A stretch of DNA of 43,773 bases from Synechocystis salina LEGE 00031 (GCF_015207985.1 NZ_JADEVV010000035.1:1-43773); one strand, 5' to 3'. Positions 9,081 to 18,554 are shown, counted from the first letter of the stretch. The notes: a model not told the origin generated them from the sequence alone. Numbers and translations: made by a program.

Positions 9081-9782
9081 TTACCAACCGTATTGGGACC
9101 AAACTGGATGACTGTAAAGGAATTCCGCTACCCTTACTCCCCGCAACTGATTTAACAGGGGTAAATGACCCTGGGGGGCTGACAAATCCCAGGTAAAACC
9201 CTTAGGCCAGCGAGTCCAAACATTGCCGCTTTTCCAACCAATTTTGGGCCAGAGCTTGGTGAATTCTTTGCCGGAAGCTAGCCACAGTCGTCGTTGCACC
9301 GAAAAGCCGAAATTCCCGTTGGAGTGGAGCCACCAAAGGGCATTGATGGTGTGGAGGTCTAGGGCAGGAAATTTTTCCACCTCGGTGAAATATAACCATT
9401 GCCGTTGACTGGCCCCGGGCCCCGCCAGTTCACAGAGCTTGTCCCTGGTGATTTCATCGGCGCTTTCAAAATCTTGGCGTGCTAGGGCCTCCTGGAGCGA
9501 CAGATAATCAATGCCCTGGGCTGATTGTAGGGGAAAAATGCCTGTGGGGTAATTCTGCTGGAGTTGGGCCGTGATGGCTTCCTGTCCTAAATTTCGGAGG
9601 GTCTGGTAGGTAGTTCCCACCACCAAGAGTGGTTTTTCTAGGGGGGTATTTTTGGCCAAATAATCGAGCAGTACCCCCTGGCCTTCTTCTCCCATTGCTG
9701 CCAAAGCGGCGATCGCCGTTAACTGTTTTTTTTCTGAAGCATCATGGAGTTGTTGGGAGAGTTCGGTCAAATTATCAGACAT
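9081..9782 (-). CDS. gun4: GUN4 tetrapyrrole-binding protein
   Basis: This 233-residue protein binds protoporphyrin IX and Mg-protoporphyrin IX and stimulates Mg-chelatase, the first step of the chlorophyll branch. The N-terminal about 80 residues form the helical bundle seen in cyanobacterial GUN4. The porphyrin-binding GUN4 domain follows, with TRDKLCELAG, RQWLYFTEVEKFPALDL, the NGNFGFSVQRRLW segment and the GWKSGNVWTRWPKGFTWDL loop. The C-terminal half appears nearly identical to the PCC 6803 protein as I recall it, and the N-terminal half differs at scattered residues. It lies about 210 bases downstream of acsF on the same strand, so the two chlorophyll genes may be co-expressed. The intervening bases show no clear terminator. 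Confidence 0.95.
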   Translation of the reverse strand: MSDNLTELSQQLHDASEKKQLTAIAALAAMGEEGQGVLLDYLAKNTPLEKPLLVVGTTYQTLRNLGQEAITAQLQQNYPTGIFPLQSAQGIDYLSLQEALARQDFESADEITRDKLCELAGPGASQRQWLYFTEVEKFPALDLHTINALWWLHSNGNFGFSVQRRLWLASGKEFTKLWPKIGWKSGNVWTRWPKGFTWDLSAPQGHLPLLNQLRGVRVAEFLYSHPVWSQYGW

Positions 9783-9992
9783 AGAAACAGCGGGATTAAT
9801 CAGCCTTCAAACCCCATTATCCGCCATGATTGCGGCGAACACACCGCCAAAAAATTTTCAGCCAGGAAAAAAGCCCCAAAAATTCTACCTAAACCTGGCA
9901 AAATTCTTGAGGCGCATTTACTTCATTCACTTACAAACCAGATTGAGCCAACTCAAACCGGTTCAGGTACATCTATCTAGCGGAGGATAGTC

Positions 9993-11069
9993 CTAGCGCA
10001 CAACTCCGGCATACTGTTCCACGGAGATGGGCTTCATGAAATAGAGTTTGATAAATTGCCAGCCGTTGGAGGCAAAAATGGGCAACTTCCGCAGGGCTTT
10101 AACAAAACCAGGGCCACCGGAAGCATCGATCGCCCGTAGGCCTTCATTGTTAGTCACACAGGTTTCCAGGCGATCATAAAATTCAGGATTGTTGACATCG
10201 AGAATAATGGGGAACACCCGCCCAGCGGTTTCGTTGGTTTTCTCAATGACTTCCTTATCGTAGCTCCGGGCTTCCAAACCTAAACAGGCATAGAAATCCG
10301 CCCGTTGGGTATCGTTGAGATACATGGTGGCGAAGACAGAGAGCAGGAAGAAACGACACCAGAGTTTAGCTTTCCAATCGTTGAGAGTGTGGGGTTGGGC
10401 CCGCATAATCGCATCAAAGAAATCCCCGTGGCGATTTTCGTCCTGGCACCAGTTTTCGAAGAACTCAAAAATGGGATAGATGCAATCGTTGGGATTTTTC
10501 TCCAAATGACGATAGATGGTGATGTAACGCCAATAGCCAATTTTCTCGGAAAGATAGGTGGCGTAGAAAATAAACTTAGGTTTAAAGAAGGTATATTTAC
10601 GGCTCTTAGTCAAAAAGCCCAAATCCAAGGACAGGTTAAAGTCCGACATGGCTTTGTTGAGGAATCCAGCGTGGCGAGCCTCATCCCGAGACATGAGGTT
10701 AAAGCATTCCGCCAACAGGGGATTTTTATTTTTGAGGCGCCGGCCCAATTCTTTATAGAGCAGGAAGCCAGAAAATTCTGCGGTGCAGGAACGTTCCAGG
10801 AATTCCACAAACAATTGACGTTTTTCACCGTCGATGTGATCCCAAGACTTATCAAAGGACTCATTGCGAACAAAGTGATGGCGATTGTAGTCCACCCGAA
10901 ATTCTTCAAGGATGGCTCGCAACTCGTCTTCGTTGGGAGAAATATCCATTTTTGCCACCTCGTCGAAGTCGGTGGTGTAAAAACGGGGGGTGAGGATGGT
11001 TTCCTTGGCGGGAGCCTTAACACCGGGACGGATTTCATCAAATCCAGGCTTTTCGAGGGTATTAACCAT
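9993..11069 (-). CDS. acsF: Mg-protoporphyrin IX monomethyl ester oxidative cyclase, aerobic
   Basis: This 358-residue di-iron enzyme makes the isocyclic ring of chlorophyll (protochlorophyllide formation) using oxygen. Iron ligands follow the ferritin-like pattern: Glu98 in the first helix, E130-ARH133 in the second, Glu in FEFFENW near 202-205, and E211-NRH214. The N-terminus starts [10 protein letters not shown] and length matches the aerobic form. PCC 6803 has two such cyclases, for high and low oxygen; I lean to the aerobic one from its position next to fcl and gmd. It is followed by gun4. A pair of 9-base direct repeats lies upstream. Confidence 0.95.
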   Translation of the reverse strand: MVNTLEKPGFDEIRPGVKAPAKETILTPRFYTTDFDEVAKMDISPNEDELRAILEEFRVDYNRHHFVRNESFDKSWDHIDGEKRQLFVEFLERSCTAEFSGFLLYKELGRRLKNKNPLLAECFNLMSRDEARHAGFLNKAMSDFNLSLDLGFLTKSRKYTFFKPKFIFYATYLSEKIGYWRYITIYRHLEKNPNDCIYPIFEFFENWCQDENRHGDFFDAIMRAQPHTLNDWKAKLWCRFFLLSVFATMYLNDTQRADFYACLGLEARSYDKEVIEKTNETAGRVFPIILDVNNPEFYDRLETCVTNNEGLRAIDASGGPGFVKALRKLPIFASNGWQFIKLYFMKPISVEQYAGVVR

Positions 11070-11181
11070 AGAGTTGTTTAAAATAGTTTCCTTAACAAAG
11101 TTTGCTCGCCATCAAACCAATGGGCAGACCGTGATCGTTAGTGTAACAAGGGTTGAAACGGGGTTTCTAGAAAGATGGCCC

Positions 11182-11200
11182 AACTGTTACAAACTGTTAC
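11182..11200. repeat. Tandem 9-base direct repeat upstream of acsF
   Basis: AACTGTTAC occurs at 11182-11190 and again at 11192-11200, one helical turn apart, about 115-130 bases before the acsF start and just after the fcl stop. Spacing of ten bases would place both copies on one DNA face, as for a dimeric regulator. No known regulator is assigned. Confidence 0.5.
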
Positions 11201-11233
11201 GTCTTCCGCCTCAATGGGGAACTTTTGCGGTAG

Positions 11234-12172
11234 TTAGCCCCGTTTTTGTCGATACCAAGCAATGGTATTTTTCAATCCTTCCCGCAGGGACACCTGGGCC
11301 TCAAAGTTAAATTCCGCTTTGGCTTTGGTGGTATCCAAACATCGGCGGGGCTGGCCATTGGGTTGATCGGTTTCCCAAATAATTTCCCCGTCGAACTCCA
11401 TTAATTCACAGATTAGTTCGGTTAAATCCTTGATGGAAATCTCAAAATTGGTGCCTAGGTTAACGGGGTCTGGTTTGTCGTAGGCTTGGGCGCCCATGAC
11501 AATGCCCCGGGCTGCATCGGTGGAGTAGAGAAATTCCCTAGTGGGACTGCCATCGCCCCATACTGGCAGTTGTTTATCGCCCCTTTGTTGAGCTTCGTAA
11601 ACCTTGTAAATTAATGCGGGAATGACGTGGGAACTACGGGGATCAAAGTTATCCTCTGGGCCGTAAAGGTTCACTGGCAATAGGTAAATGCCATTAAAAC
11701 CGTACTGCAAACGGTAGGACTCTAACTGTACTAACAAAGCTTTCTTGGCTACACCATAGGGGGCGTTAGTTTCTTCCGGATAACCGTTCCATAAATCATC
11801 TTCCTTGAAGGGAACGGGGGTAAATTTGGGATAGGCGCAGATGGTACCCACACAAACGAATTTTTTTACTCCGGCTTCATAGGCGGCGTGGATTAACTGC
11901 ACCCCCATCATCAAGTTGTCGTAGAATAATTCGGCGGGTTTTTCCCGGTTTAAACCAATACCCCCCACGTGGGCTGCTAGGTGAATGACAATGTCCTGAT
12001 TTTCCACTGCCTGCTCACAGGCTGACGCTTGCCGCAAATCACAATCCTTGGAGCGGGGAATGGTAATTTTTTGGCGATCGCCACCGGCCGCAATTAGTTG
12101 GGCAACGACCTGTTTGCCTAAAAAGCCGGCTCCACCGGTGACCAAAATACGCTGATTTTCTAAGGAAAGCAT
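11234..12172 (-). CDS. fcl: GDP-L-fucose synthase (epimerase/reductase)
   Basis: This 312-residue short-chain dehydrogenase converts GDP-4-keto-6-deoxymannose to GDP-L-fucose with NADPH. The Rossmann motif GGAGFLG is at 13-19. The catalytic Ser/Thr-Tyr-Lys set appears as the CVGTICAYP segment followed by [22 protein letters not shown] and the [15 protein letters not shown] segment are typical of GDP-fucose synthase. I choose the ATG at 12172, which puts the Rossmann fold at the normal position; a TTG at 12214 would add 14 residues. Its substrate is the product of gmd, which lies 170 bases upstream on the same strand, so the two form a pathway unit for surface fucose. Confidence 0.95.
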   Translation of the reverse strand: MLSLENQRILVTGGAGFLGKQVVAQLIAAGGDRQKITIPRSKDCDLRQASACEQAVENQDIVIHLAAHVGGIGLNREKPAELFYDNLMMGVQLIHAAYEAGVKKFVCVGTICAYPKFTPVPFKEDDLWNGYPEETNAPYGVAKKALLVQLESYRLQYGFNGIYLLPVNLYGPEDNFDPRSSHVIPALIYKVYEAQQRGDKQLPVWGDGSPTREFLYSTDAARGIVMGAQAYDKPDPVNLGTNFEISIKDLTELICELMEFDGEIIWETDQPNGQPRRCLDTTKAKAEFNFEAQVSLREGLKNTIAWYRQKRG

Positions 12173-12342
12173 GGTTGGTAAAGAAAATATTGAGTTAAGG
12201 AAGGGGTTACCCAAGTCTTTGTGCGCCCCCTAAGTCCTGCAAAAATAGGGGACTTTTATCTCTATTCCCCCAAAATTTGGAGACTAGGGAGAGTTGCTAA
12301 AGTGCCTTATATTGAGGCAGTAGTTAACACGGTCAACCCAGA

Positions 12343-14490
12343 TTAATCGACAGCATGGCCATTCTGGCTCCGAATGAAGGCCATGTCCTGGGTCATAAGC
12401 TCCCGAACCCTTTCACTCTGGTTAGGGGAAGTTAAACCAAGAACGGCTAAGTCTGCCTCCACCATTAAATGAACCAATTCTGTGAAGCTGACGGAGGGTT
12501 GCCAACCTAATTGAGCTTTCGTTTTAGTTGGATCACCAATCAATAGATCCACTTCGGCGGGGCGCAAATAGCGTTCATCAAAGGCAACATAGTCCTGCCA
12601 GTTGAGGTTGACGTAACCAAAGGCAATTTCTAAAAATTCCTTAACTTCGTGGGTTTCCCCTGTGGCTACCACATAGTCATCGGGCTGTTCCTGTTGCAAC
12701 ATGGCCCACATGGCTCGCACATAATCCTTGGCGTAACCCCAATCCCTTTTGGAGTCGATATTGCCCAAATACAGTTTCTTTTGGGTGCCGGCCACAATTC
12801 TGGCGATCGCCCTGGTAATTTTCCGGGTTACGAAAGTCTCTCCACGGCGGGGGGAATTATGAATCCAGCCTTGGCCGATACCAGCATGAAAGGTGCCGCT
12901 GGTAGTAGCAAAATCAAACAACCAATGTTCGTATTCAATGGGCTTAGCCTTTACTACTTCCTCCAAAGGACGACGCATATGTTGCCCTTTATTATTTTGG
13001 GTATTGGGCGAATTGAGATTGATTTGATAGTATACCCGGTCTTCTCTTTCCTCAATGCAGATAATAGCCCGCTGTTCTAGAGTAGTTAACCCCAACCAAT
13101 AAAGTCCGGCGGCCAATACTGGAGATGCAGTCCGAAATCCTTGGAACTCGTAGGTACAAGGAGTACTTTTTAGTCCATCCCCGGCATTAAAACCCTGCAA
13201 AAAAGCAATACGTTCTTGATAACAAGCATTCAAAATTCTTTTGGGAATACGTTTGTGCCCACATTGGCTATAAAGGGAGTTGTAGATGTAACGACCATAT
13301 TCAGGATTTCCATTCAGGCGCAGTTGGATTACTTCTCCCCCGCCTTCAAAGCCAGAATGGCTAACATATCGGGAAGAACTGCCCCCGGTAATCTTGCGCC
13401 AAGACGCTTCAACTCTGTCCAATAATACGGAATCCTGATTGGTTACCTGTACTTTGCCCTGTTCACTGACATAACCTTCCGCCGCAATCATTCCCAACAA
13501 CCAAGCTTCAGTCTCAGTCAAATCAATTTGGTCTGTGGGTTGGGGTAAGTTGATCAGGGCCAGGCGATCGCCTACTTTTACATCTCCAGCTGGTAATTCT
13601 GAAGCCTGTTCATTTTTTTCTACAAAGACAACATGGTCACTCGTGGCTTGATAGACTGCCCCCCTGGCCGCAATACGATGCACCTGCTTATTTTTACTAG
13701 GGTCACGTTTAGCTCCATTCCAAGTTGCCGTCATGCAAGTAACTTCTGTCCAACCATTGGCATCCCAGACTTCAAAACGGTTTTCGGGGAAGAGATCCGT
13801 TGTATAACGGTGACCATGACTGGCATCGGTTCGATGGGGGACTACATCTTCAATCGGTAAAATGTCGATTAATCCATTCTTCCGGATTATTACCGGGGTC
13901 TCGGCGGTGACACATTCGTGGTTGAACAAAATGCCGTTACAGGCAAACAAATTGTAGGACTCGCGATAGTTGACCGTTTGCCAATGGCCATAAACCTTGG
14001 CACAGGCGTAGGGACTACGGGGATAAAAAGGGGTGGTTTCCTTTTGGGGGATGTCTTGCACTTTGCCAAACATCTCCGAGGAACCAGCTTGATAGAACTT
14101 CACCTGAATGCCGGTGCGGTGTTGGTAATCCCGAATTGCTTCCAAAAGACGTAGCGTTCCCATGGCCACCGAGTCCACCGTATATTCCGGGGAATCAAAG
14201 CTCACCCGCACGTGGGATTGGGCTCCCAGATTGTAAATCTCCGTCGGTTTGACATCTTCCAAGATGCGGCGCAGGGTGGTGCCGTCGGTCAAATCACCGT
14301 AATGGAGCCGGAGTTTGGCCTCAGGATCATGGGGATCAACATAAAGATGATCGATGCGGTCGGTATTAAAGGTGGAAGTACGACGGATGATGCCATGGAC
14401 TTGGTAGCCCTTTTCCAACAACAATTCACTCAGATAGGAGCCATCTTGCCCCGTGATACCTGTCAGCAAAGCAACTTTAGACTTTGACAT
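12343..14490 (-). CDS. gmd: GDP-mannose 4,6-dehydratase precursor containing an intein
   Basis: The 715-residue precursor contains a 362-residue dehydratase split by a 353-residue intein at residues 193-545. GMD oxidises and dehydrates GDP-D-mannose to GDP-4-keto-6-deoxymannose, the precursor of GDP-fucose. Host features are the Rossmann motif GITGQDG (11-17), GSSEMFG with the catalytic Ser/Glu region (136-142) and Y161xxxK165. The conserved [19 protein letters not shown] segment is split exactly between Glu192 and Ser546. The spliced length equals that of intein-free cyanobacterial GMD as I recall it. Without splicing the substrate-binding motif would be broken, so fucose synthesis should depend on splicing. 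The ATG at 14490 gives [14 protein letters not shown], a normal start. The pathway partner fcl lies downstream. Confidence 0.95.
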   Translation of the reverse strand: MSKSKVALLTGITGQDGSYLSELLLEKGYQVHGIIRRTSTFNTDRIDHLYVDPHDPEAKLRLHYGDLTDGTTLRRILEDVKPTEIYNLGAQSHVRVSFDSPEYTVDSVAMGTLRLLEAIRDYQHRTGIQVKFYQAGSSEMFGKVQDIPQKETTPFYPRSPYACAKVYGHWQTVNYRESYNLFACNGILFNHECVTAETPVIIRKNGLIDILPIEDVVPHRTDASHGHRYTTDLFPENRFEVWDANGWTEVTCMTATWNGAKRDPSKNKQVHRIAARGAVYQATSDHVVFVEKNEQASELPAGDVKVGDRLALINLPQPTDQIDLTETEAWLLGMIAAEGYVSEQGKVQVTNQDSVLLDRVEASWRKITGGSSSRYVSHSGFEGGGEVIQLRLNGNPEYGRYIYNSLYSQCGHKRIPKRILNACYQERIAFLQGFNAGDGLKSTPCTYEFQGFRTASPVLAAGLYWLGLTTLEQRAIICIEEREDRVYYQINLNSPNTQNNKGQHMRRPLEEVVKAKPIEYEHWLFDFATTSGTFHAGIGQGWIHNSPRRGETFVTRKITRAIARIVAGTQKKLYLGNIDSKRDWGYAKDYVRAMWAMLQQEQPDDYVVATGETHEVKEFLEIAFGYVNLNWQDYVAFDERYLRPAEVDLLIGDPTKTKAQLGWQPSVSFTELVHLMVEADLAVLGLTSPNQSERVRELMTQDMAFIRSQNGHAVD
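12856..13914 (-). mobile_element. Intein with LAGLIDADG homing endonuclease domain, in gmd
   Basis: The intein spans precursor residues Cys193-Asn545 (353 residues). Block A begins [14 protein letters not shown], with Cys1 the N-terminal nucleophile. Block B has T283-S-D-H286 (TxxH). Block C is LLGMIAAEG (331-339) and block E is [10 protein letters not shown] (430-439), giving the two acidic residues Glu338 and Asp438 of a single-chain LAGLIDADG enzyme. Block F is [16 protein letters not shown] and block G is GWIHN, with penultimate His544, terminal Asn545 and +1 Ser546. All residues needed for class 1 splicing are present and the frame is intact. Size fits an endonuclease-bearing intein. One HIP1 octamer near 13564 suggests partial adaptation to the host genome. 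Confidence 0.93.
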
Positions 14491-14531
14491 TAGTTAAATT
14501 TTCCCCATTACCCCAAAATACATCCCCCTAA

Positions 14532-14672
14532 AAATATCAGAATCTTTGCCCGGATGCCGACCTTCTGGCGATCGCCATGGTGACCAATGATTCTGGCTTT
14601 GGCATTCTGGCCGACATTGGCCAAATGTTAATGGAGCACTGTGGCGGGACCCAGGGGCAATATGACGAATAA
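14532..14672 (+). pseudogene. Possible remnant of a protein C-terminus
   Basis: After an in-frame stop at 14529-14531 an open frame runs to TAA at 14670-14672. It reads KYQNLCPDADLLAIAMVTND, then DSGFGILADIGQ, and ends in GGTQGQYDE. An internal ATG at 14577 would give only 31 residues. The composition looks protein-like rather than random, and there is no visible ribosome binding site. It may be the leftover C-terminus of a deleted gene between gmd and the transporter. I cannot name the family. Confidence 0.3.
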
Positions 14673-14758
14673 ATTCAAGTTTGCCATGGGGATATGGGAC
14701 GCAACTGCATCCCCGACTATTATCTAAACTGAAAAGAGTTTGGCAAAGGCTCAACTAA

Positions 14759-15751
14759 ATGCGGGGGTCTGAGCTTAGTCGCCGATTCAAAGTTAAAAAG
14801 ATCACCATGATTTCTTCCTCCACCTCCCTGACTATTCTTGAAAAACGATCCCTCAAAATAGCCCGCTTCGGTAATGTGATTATGGCGATCGCCGGCATTT
14901 TAACAGCCTGGATGGCCAATGCCGATGCATTACTGGTGGATGGTTTATATTCCGGTATTAACTTTTTGTCATCTCTGGTTGCCGCAAGGGTAGGGGAATC
15001 GGTCATGCGACCCTGGGATAAAACTCGGCCCTTTGGCTACTACGCCGATGAAGCGATTTATATTACATTTCGTTCGGTGATTTTACTGGGCATCCTTGCC
15101 TTTGCTGTATTTTCCGCCATCACAAAGATCATTGCCTATGCCTCTGGCCATGAGTTTTCAGAGATCGTCCTCGGTCTGATTGTAATTTATTCAGTGGGAA
15201 TGACAGTCATCTGCGGCGGGCTATATTACGTCCACCGTTACTATTGGCTCAAAACAGGCAAAAGAAGCGATATTCTCAAGACCGAACAGCAATCGGCATT
15301 AATTGATGGCGTTATCAGTGCCGCAGTGGGTCTGGCCTTTGGACTGGCACCTCTGTTAAAAAACACTCCCCTGCACTTCATTCTGCCGGTCATTGATTCG
15401 GTTATTGTACTAGTGCTAGTGGCTTTGATAATTAATCAACCCATCCGATCATTTTTAAATGCCTTAGCTGAGATTGCGGGAGAATCGTCCTCCCCCAGGG
15501 TTATTGCCAGTATCCATGAAGCTGTATCTGAAGCCATTCCCGAGGCAATGGACTATACGTTAATCGATGTGGCCTCGTCAAAACTAGGCAGATTTCATGT
15601 GGTCATGATTTATCTAAATGTTCATCATCCTATCCAGGGTGAGTTGGTAGATGAACTACGCCTCAGCATTAAGTCTGCCTGTGAAAAGCGCATTGGACTG
15701 GTGGAAGTGGAAGTCATTCTAACCGCTACGCCCCGTCTTTTGGCCAGATAA
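14759..15751 (+). CDS. Cation diffusion facilitator family transporter
   Basis: This protein of up to 330 residues is a probable Co/Zn/Cd efflux transporter (COG3965-like). It has about five or six transmembrane segments. TM2 carries DALLVDGLYSG and TM5 carries ALIDGVISAAVG, the aspartates that form the metal site in CDF proteins. The HxxxD form of TM2 is replaced by DxxxxD, so the metal preference is uncertain. A cytoplasmic C-terminal domain of about 90 residues follows (LGRFHVVMIYLNV). Two starts are possible, ATG at 14759 or ATG at 14807; the second begins MISSSTSLTI and looks more natural. It is followed by a terminator, and the PPK2 gene is convergent. Confidence 0.8.
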   Translation: MRGSELSRRFKVKKITMISSSTSLTILEKRSLKIARFGNVIMAIAGILTAWMANADALLVDGLYSGINFLSSLVAARVGESVMRPWDKTRPFGYYADEAIYITFRSVILLGILAFAVFSAITKIIAYASGHEFSEIVLGLIVIYSVGMTVICGGLYYVHRYYWLKTGKRSDILKTEQQSALIDGVISAAVGLAFGLAPLLKNTPLHFILPVIDSVIVLVLVALIINQPIRSFLNALAEIAGESSSPRVIASIHEAVSEAIPEAMDYTLIDVASSKLGRFHVVMIYLNVHHPIQGELVDELRLSIKSACEKRIGLVEVEVILTATPRLLAR

Positions 15752-15802
15752 CTGAAGGGACAAATTTGCCGTCCTAAAATTCTGTTTCCCCAGTTCCAGT
15801 CT

Positions 15803-15852
15803 GCCCCCTGAATCGATCCATTAAAGCGACTGTAATGAGGGGGGCTTTTAAA
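15803..15852. terminator. Bidirectional terminator between the CDF and PPK2 genes
   Basis: GCCCCCT at 15803-15809 pairs with AGGGGGGC at 15838-15845, followed by TTTTAAAA. It lies between two convergent genes about 50 bases after the transporter stop and could serve both. Confidence 0.6.
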
Positions 15853-15869
15853 ACACTATTTAAGGCTTG

Positions 15870-16736
15870 CTAATACCTTTGTGGTACAAAGAATTGTTCA
15901 TTGAGGGGGGGACGAACGTAACTATGGGGGGCGATCGTCCGGGGAGGTAACTCCAGCGGCTCTGGGGTCATATCAACATAGGGAATTTTGCTTAAAACAT
16001 GGTTAATACAATTAAGACGAGCCCGTTTTTTATCGTCGGCTTCCACCGTGAACCAGGGAGCTTCTGGGATATTAGTGTGAGCAAACATATTATCCTTAGC
16101 CTGGGAATATTCTACCCATCGGTCCCTTGACTCCAAATCCATGGGACTGAGTTTCCAACGACGGGCAGGATCCGTAGTACGGGACTGAAAACGCCGTTCT
16201 TGCTCTTCATCGCTGACTGAAAACCAATATTTCAGCAAAATGATGCCAGAACGAACCAACATCCGTTCAAATTCCGGACATGTATGCATAAATTCTTGAT
16301 ACTGCTCCTCAGTGCAAAATCCCATCACCCGTTCCACGCCAGCACGATTGTACCAACTGCGATCAAAGCAAACAATCTCTCCCCCGGCAGGTAAATGGGG
16401 AACGTAACGCTGAAAATACCATTCCGTCTTCTCTCGATCACTGGGGGTTCCCAAGGCAACGACCCTACAGCCCCGGGGATTTAAGGGTTCGGTAATGCGC
16501 TTGATGGTTCCCCCTTTGCCAGCGGCATCCCGCCCTTCAAACAAAATGACAATGCGGGTGCCAGTGTGTTTCACCCAATATTGCATTTTCACTAATTCAA
16601 GCTGTAATCGAGCTAGTTCATCTTCATACTTTTTCTTTGGGAGTTTGGAGCTACCTTCTCCCTCTGACAAGCGAGGCACTTGATCCGTAGTCAAACTTTG
16701 TTTATCTTGCTTGGCTTTTTTGGATTTTTTTGTCAT
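15870..16736 (-). CDS. Polyphosphate kinase 2 family protein
   Basis: This 288-residue PPK2 uses polyphosphate to phosphorylate nucleotides, or the reverse, in the cytosol. Walker A is GRDAAGKGG at 68-76 and the Walker B-like motif FDRSWYNRAGVE is at 124-135. The lid region shows TTDPARRWKLSPMD. The single domain and these motifs indicate class I (NDP to NTP). The N-terminus is a lysine-rich tail of about 35 residues, not part of the fold. I do not recall such a gene next to psbA2 in PCC 6803, so this may be an accessory gene. It could couple stored polyphosphate to nucleotide supply. Confidence 0.9.
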   Translation of the reverse strand: MTKKSKKAKQDKQSLTTDQVPRLSEGEGSSKLPKKKYEDELARLQLELVKMQYWVKHTGTRIVILFEGRDAAGKGGTIKRITEPLNPRGCRVVALGTPSDREKTEWYFQRYVPHLPAGGEIVCFDRSWYNRAGVERVMGFCTEEQYQEFMHTCPEFERMLVRSGIILLKYWFSVSDEEQERRFQSRTTDPARRWKLSPMDLESRDRWVEYSQAKDNMFAHTNIPEAPWFTVEADDKKRARLNCINHVLSKIPYVDMTPEPLELPPRTIAPHSYVRPPLNEQFFVPQRY

Positions 16737-17321
16737 TCCAATTCCTGTAATTTCCTAGGTTACTGGTCTATAAAGGTTAAAAAACCTTGATATGAGCATC
16801 TAGTCATCCCCCCCTCCCCCTGCTTTAACAGAGGTGTCCGCATTCAGATCTATTTTAGAGACAAATAACAATTGATCGGTGTTGAATGCTACGAAATATC
16901 AAGTTATTTGGGGATTTTTTTCCCTAGAAGCTGAACTTGGACTATGGGAGAAAAACATTACCTAACTTAATTTCTTGGACAATGAAAAATTTACTAAACT
17001 TAACTAAAAAAACAGATAGGAGCATTAATGAATGGTGAAATTTAGCGGTCAGGAGCAAAATTTTCCTGCCAGTTAAATACCACATATCTTCTATCTTGGA
17101 TGCTAAAAATATCCGAGTCCGTCGGGAGAAAATACCATCTAGGTGATGTGGGGAAACTTGAGGGTGAACATGGAATGGTTTAGCACCCTTCCGTTCGATC
17201 TCGTTTTTCCGGTTTTTCCTGCCCCACTTACCTAGCGGAGAATCTCCCCTCGCAGACGCAAGCAAAAGAAAAACTCATCTTGTTGATAAACATTGCCTAT
17301 ATTAATTTTCCGTTACAAAGC
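16737..17321. other. Long intergenic region upstream of psbA2
   Basis: About 585 bases between the divergent PPK2 and psbA2 genes. A minus-strand open frame of 107 codons (16942-17265) has a very basic, unlikely composition and no ribosome binding site, so I do not call it. The region is AT-rich toward psbA2. It probably holds upstream elements of psbA2 and the PPK2 promoter, but I see no named site. Confidence 0.4.
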
Positions 17322-17406
17322 TTTACAAAAGCCCCAATAATCCTTTAAAGTGTTAACAGTCAGTTCTAATCTGAACCTTGACAAATACATAAGGAATTAT
17401 AACCAA
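17322..17406 (+). promoter_or_regulatory. psbA2: psbA2 promoter and 5' UTR
   Basis: TTTACA at 17322-17327 and TAAAGT at 17346-17351 are separated by 18 bases. Transcription would start near A17358, giving a leader of 49 bases, which matches the published psbA2 start as I recall it. The leader contains AAATACATAAGGAATTAT (17383-17400), the AU-rich stretch near the ribosome binding site where light-dependent RNase E cleavage and an antisense RNA are described for this gene. AAGGA lies at 17391-17395, eleven bases before the ATG. Confidence 0.75.
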
Positions 17407-18489
17407 ATGACAACGACTCTCCAACAGCGCGAAAGCGCTTCCTTGTGGGAACAGTTTTGTCAGTGGGTGACATCTACCAACAACCGGATCTATGTCGGTT
17501 GGTTCGGTACTTTGATGATCCCCACCCTCTTAACTGCCACCACCTGCTTCATCATTGCCTTCATCGCCGCCCCTCCCGTCGACATCGACGGTATCCGCGA
17601 GCCCGTTGCTGGTTCTTTGCTCTACGGTAACAACATCATCTCTGGTGCTGTTGTACCTTCTTCCAACGCCATTGGGCTTCACTTCTACCCCATCTGGGAA
17701 GCTGCTTCCTTAGATGAGTGGTTGTACAACGGTGGTCCTTACCAGTTGGTAGTATTCCACTTCCTCATTGGCATCTTCTGCTACATGGGTCGTCAGTGGG
17801 AATTGTCCTACCGCTTAGGTATGCGTCCTTGGATTTGTGTGGCTTATTCTGCCCCCGTATCCGCTGCCACCGCTGTATTCTTGATTTACCCCCTTGGTCA
17901 AGGCTCCTTCTCTGATGGTATGCCTTTGGGTATTTCTGGTACTTTCAACTTCATGATCGTGTTCCAAGCTGAGCACAACATCCTGATGCACCCCTTCCAC
18001 ATGTTAGGTGTGGCTGGTGTATTCGGTGGTAGCTTGTTCTCCGCCATGCACGGTTCCTTGGTAACCTCCTCCTTGGTGCGTGAAACCACCGAAGTTGAAT
18101 CCCAGAACTACGGTTACAAATTCGGTCAAGAAGAAGAAACCTACAACATCGTTGCCGCTCACGGCTACTTTGGTCGGTTGATCTTCCAATATGCTTCTTT
18201 CAACAACAGCCGTTCCTTGCACTTCTTCTTGGGTGCTTGGCCTGTAATCGGCATCTGGTTCACTGCGATGGGTGTAAGCACCATGGCATTCAACCTGAAC
18301 GGTTTCAACTTCAACCAATCCATCTTGGATAGCCAAGGTCGTGTAATCGGCACCTGGGCTGATGTGTTGAACCGTGCCAACATCGGTTTTGAAGTAATGC
18401 ACGAACGCAATGCCCACAACTTCCCCCTCGACTTGGCTTCTGGGGAGCAAGCTCCTGTGGCTTTGACCGCTCCTGCTATCAATGGTTAA
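17407..18489 (+). CDS. psbA2: Photosystem II reaction-centre protein D1
   Basis: This 360-residue D1 precursor has five transmembrane helices and binds P680, the pheophytin, QB and much of the Mn4CaO5 cluster. Metal and pigment ligands are present: the [14 protein letters not shown] segment carries His332, Glu333, His337, Asp342 and Ala344, with a 16-residue extension removed after Ala344. Residue 130 is Gln, as in the main PCC 6803 D1. The start at 17407 follows the known leader; an upstream in-frame start at 17350 would lie before the transcription start. I call it psbA2 because speA follows directly and the leader matches, although psbA2 and psbA3 proteins are the same in PCC 6803. Confidence 0.97.
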   Translation: MTTTLQQRESASLWEQFCQWVTSTNNRIYVGWFGTLMIPTLLTATTCFIIAFIAAPPVDIDGIREPVAGSLLYGNNIISGAVVPSSNAIGLHFYPIWEAASLDEWLYNGGPYQLVVFHFLIGIFCYMGRQWELSYRLGMRPWICVAYSAPVSAATAVFLIYPLGQGSFSDGMPLGISGTFNFMIVFQAEHNILMHPFHMLGVAGVFGGSLFSAMHGSLVTSSLVRETTEVESQNYGYKFGQEEETYNIVAAHGYFGRLIFQYASFNNSRSLHFFLGAWPVIGIWFTAMGVSTMAFNLNGFNFNQSILDSQGRVIGTWADVLNRANIGFEVMHERNAHNFPLDLASGEQAPVALTAPAING

Positions 18490-18526
18490 TTCCTTGGTGT
18501 AACACCAATTGAATAATCAGCGAATT

Positions 18527-18554
18527 GCACTCTCCTTTCCGGGGGGTGCTTTTT
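18527..18554 (+). terminator. Intrinsic terminator after psbA2
   Basis: GCACTCTCC at 18527-18535 pairs with GGGGGGTGC at 18541-18549 (two G-U pairs), with loop TTTCC and a run of five T at 18550-18554. A smaller hairpin, TTGGTG-TAA-CACCAA, lies just after the stop codon. Confidence 0.8.

Noticed and set aside
10305-11081. Plus-strand frame of 258 codons opposite acsF
   Set aside because: It is the antisense shadow of the clearly real acsF gene.
14494-14754. Minus-strand frame of 86 codons upstream of gmd
   Set aside because: Proline and cysteine-rich random product with no ribosome binding site; the opposite strand has a more protein-like remnant.
16942-17265. Minus-strand frame of 107 codons upstream of psbA2
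   Set aside because: Very basic, no recognisable domain or ribosome binding site; more likely chance in promoter DNA.
17350-17406. Upstream in-frame start for psbA2
   Set aside because: It lies before the inferred transcription start and D1 begins [10 protein letters not shown] at 17407.
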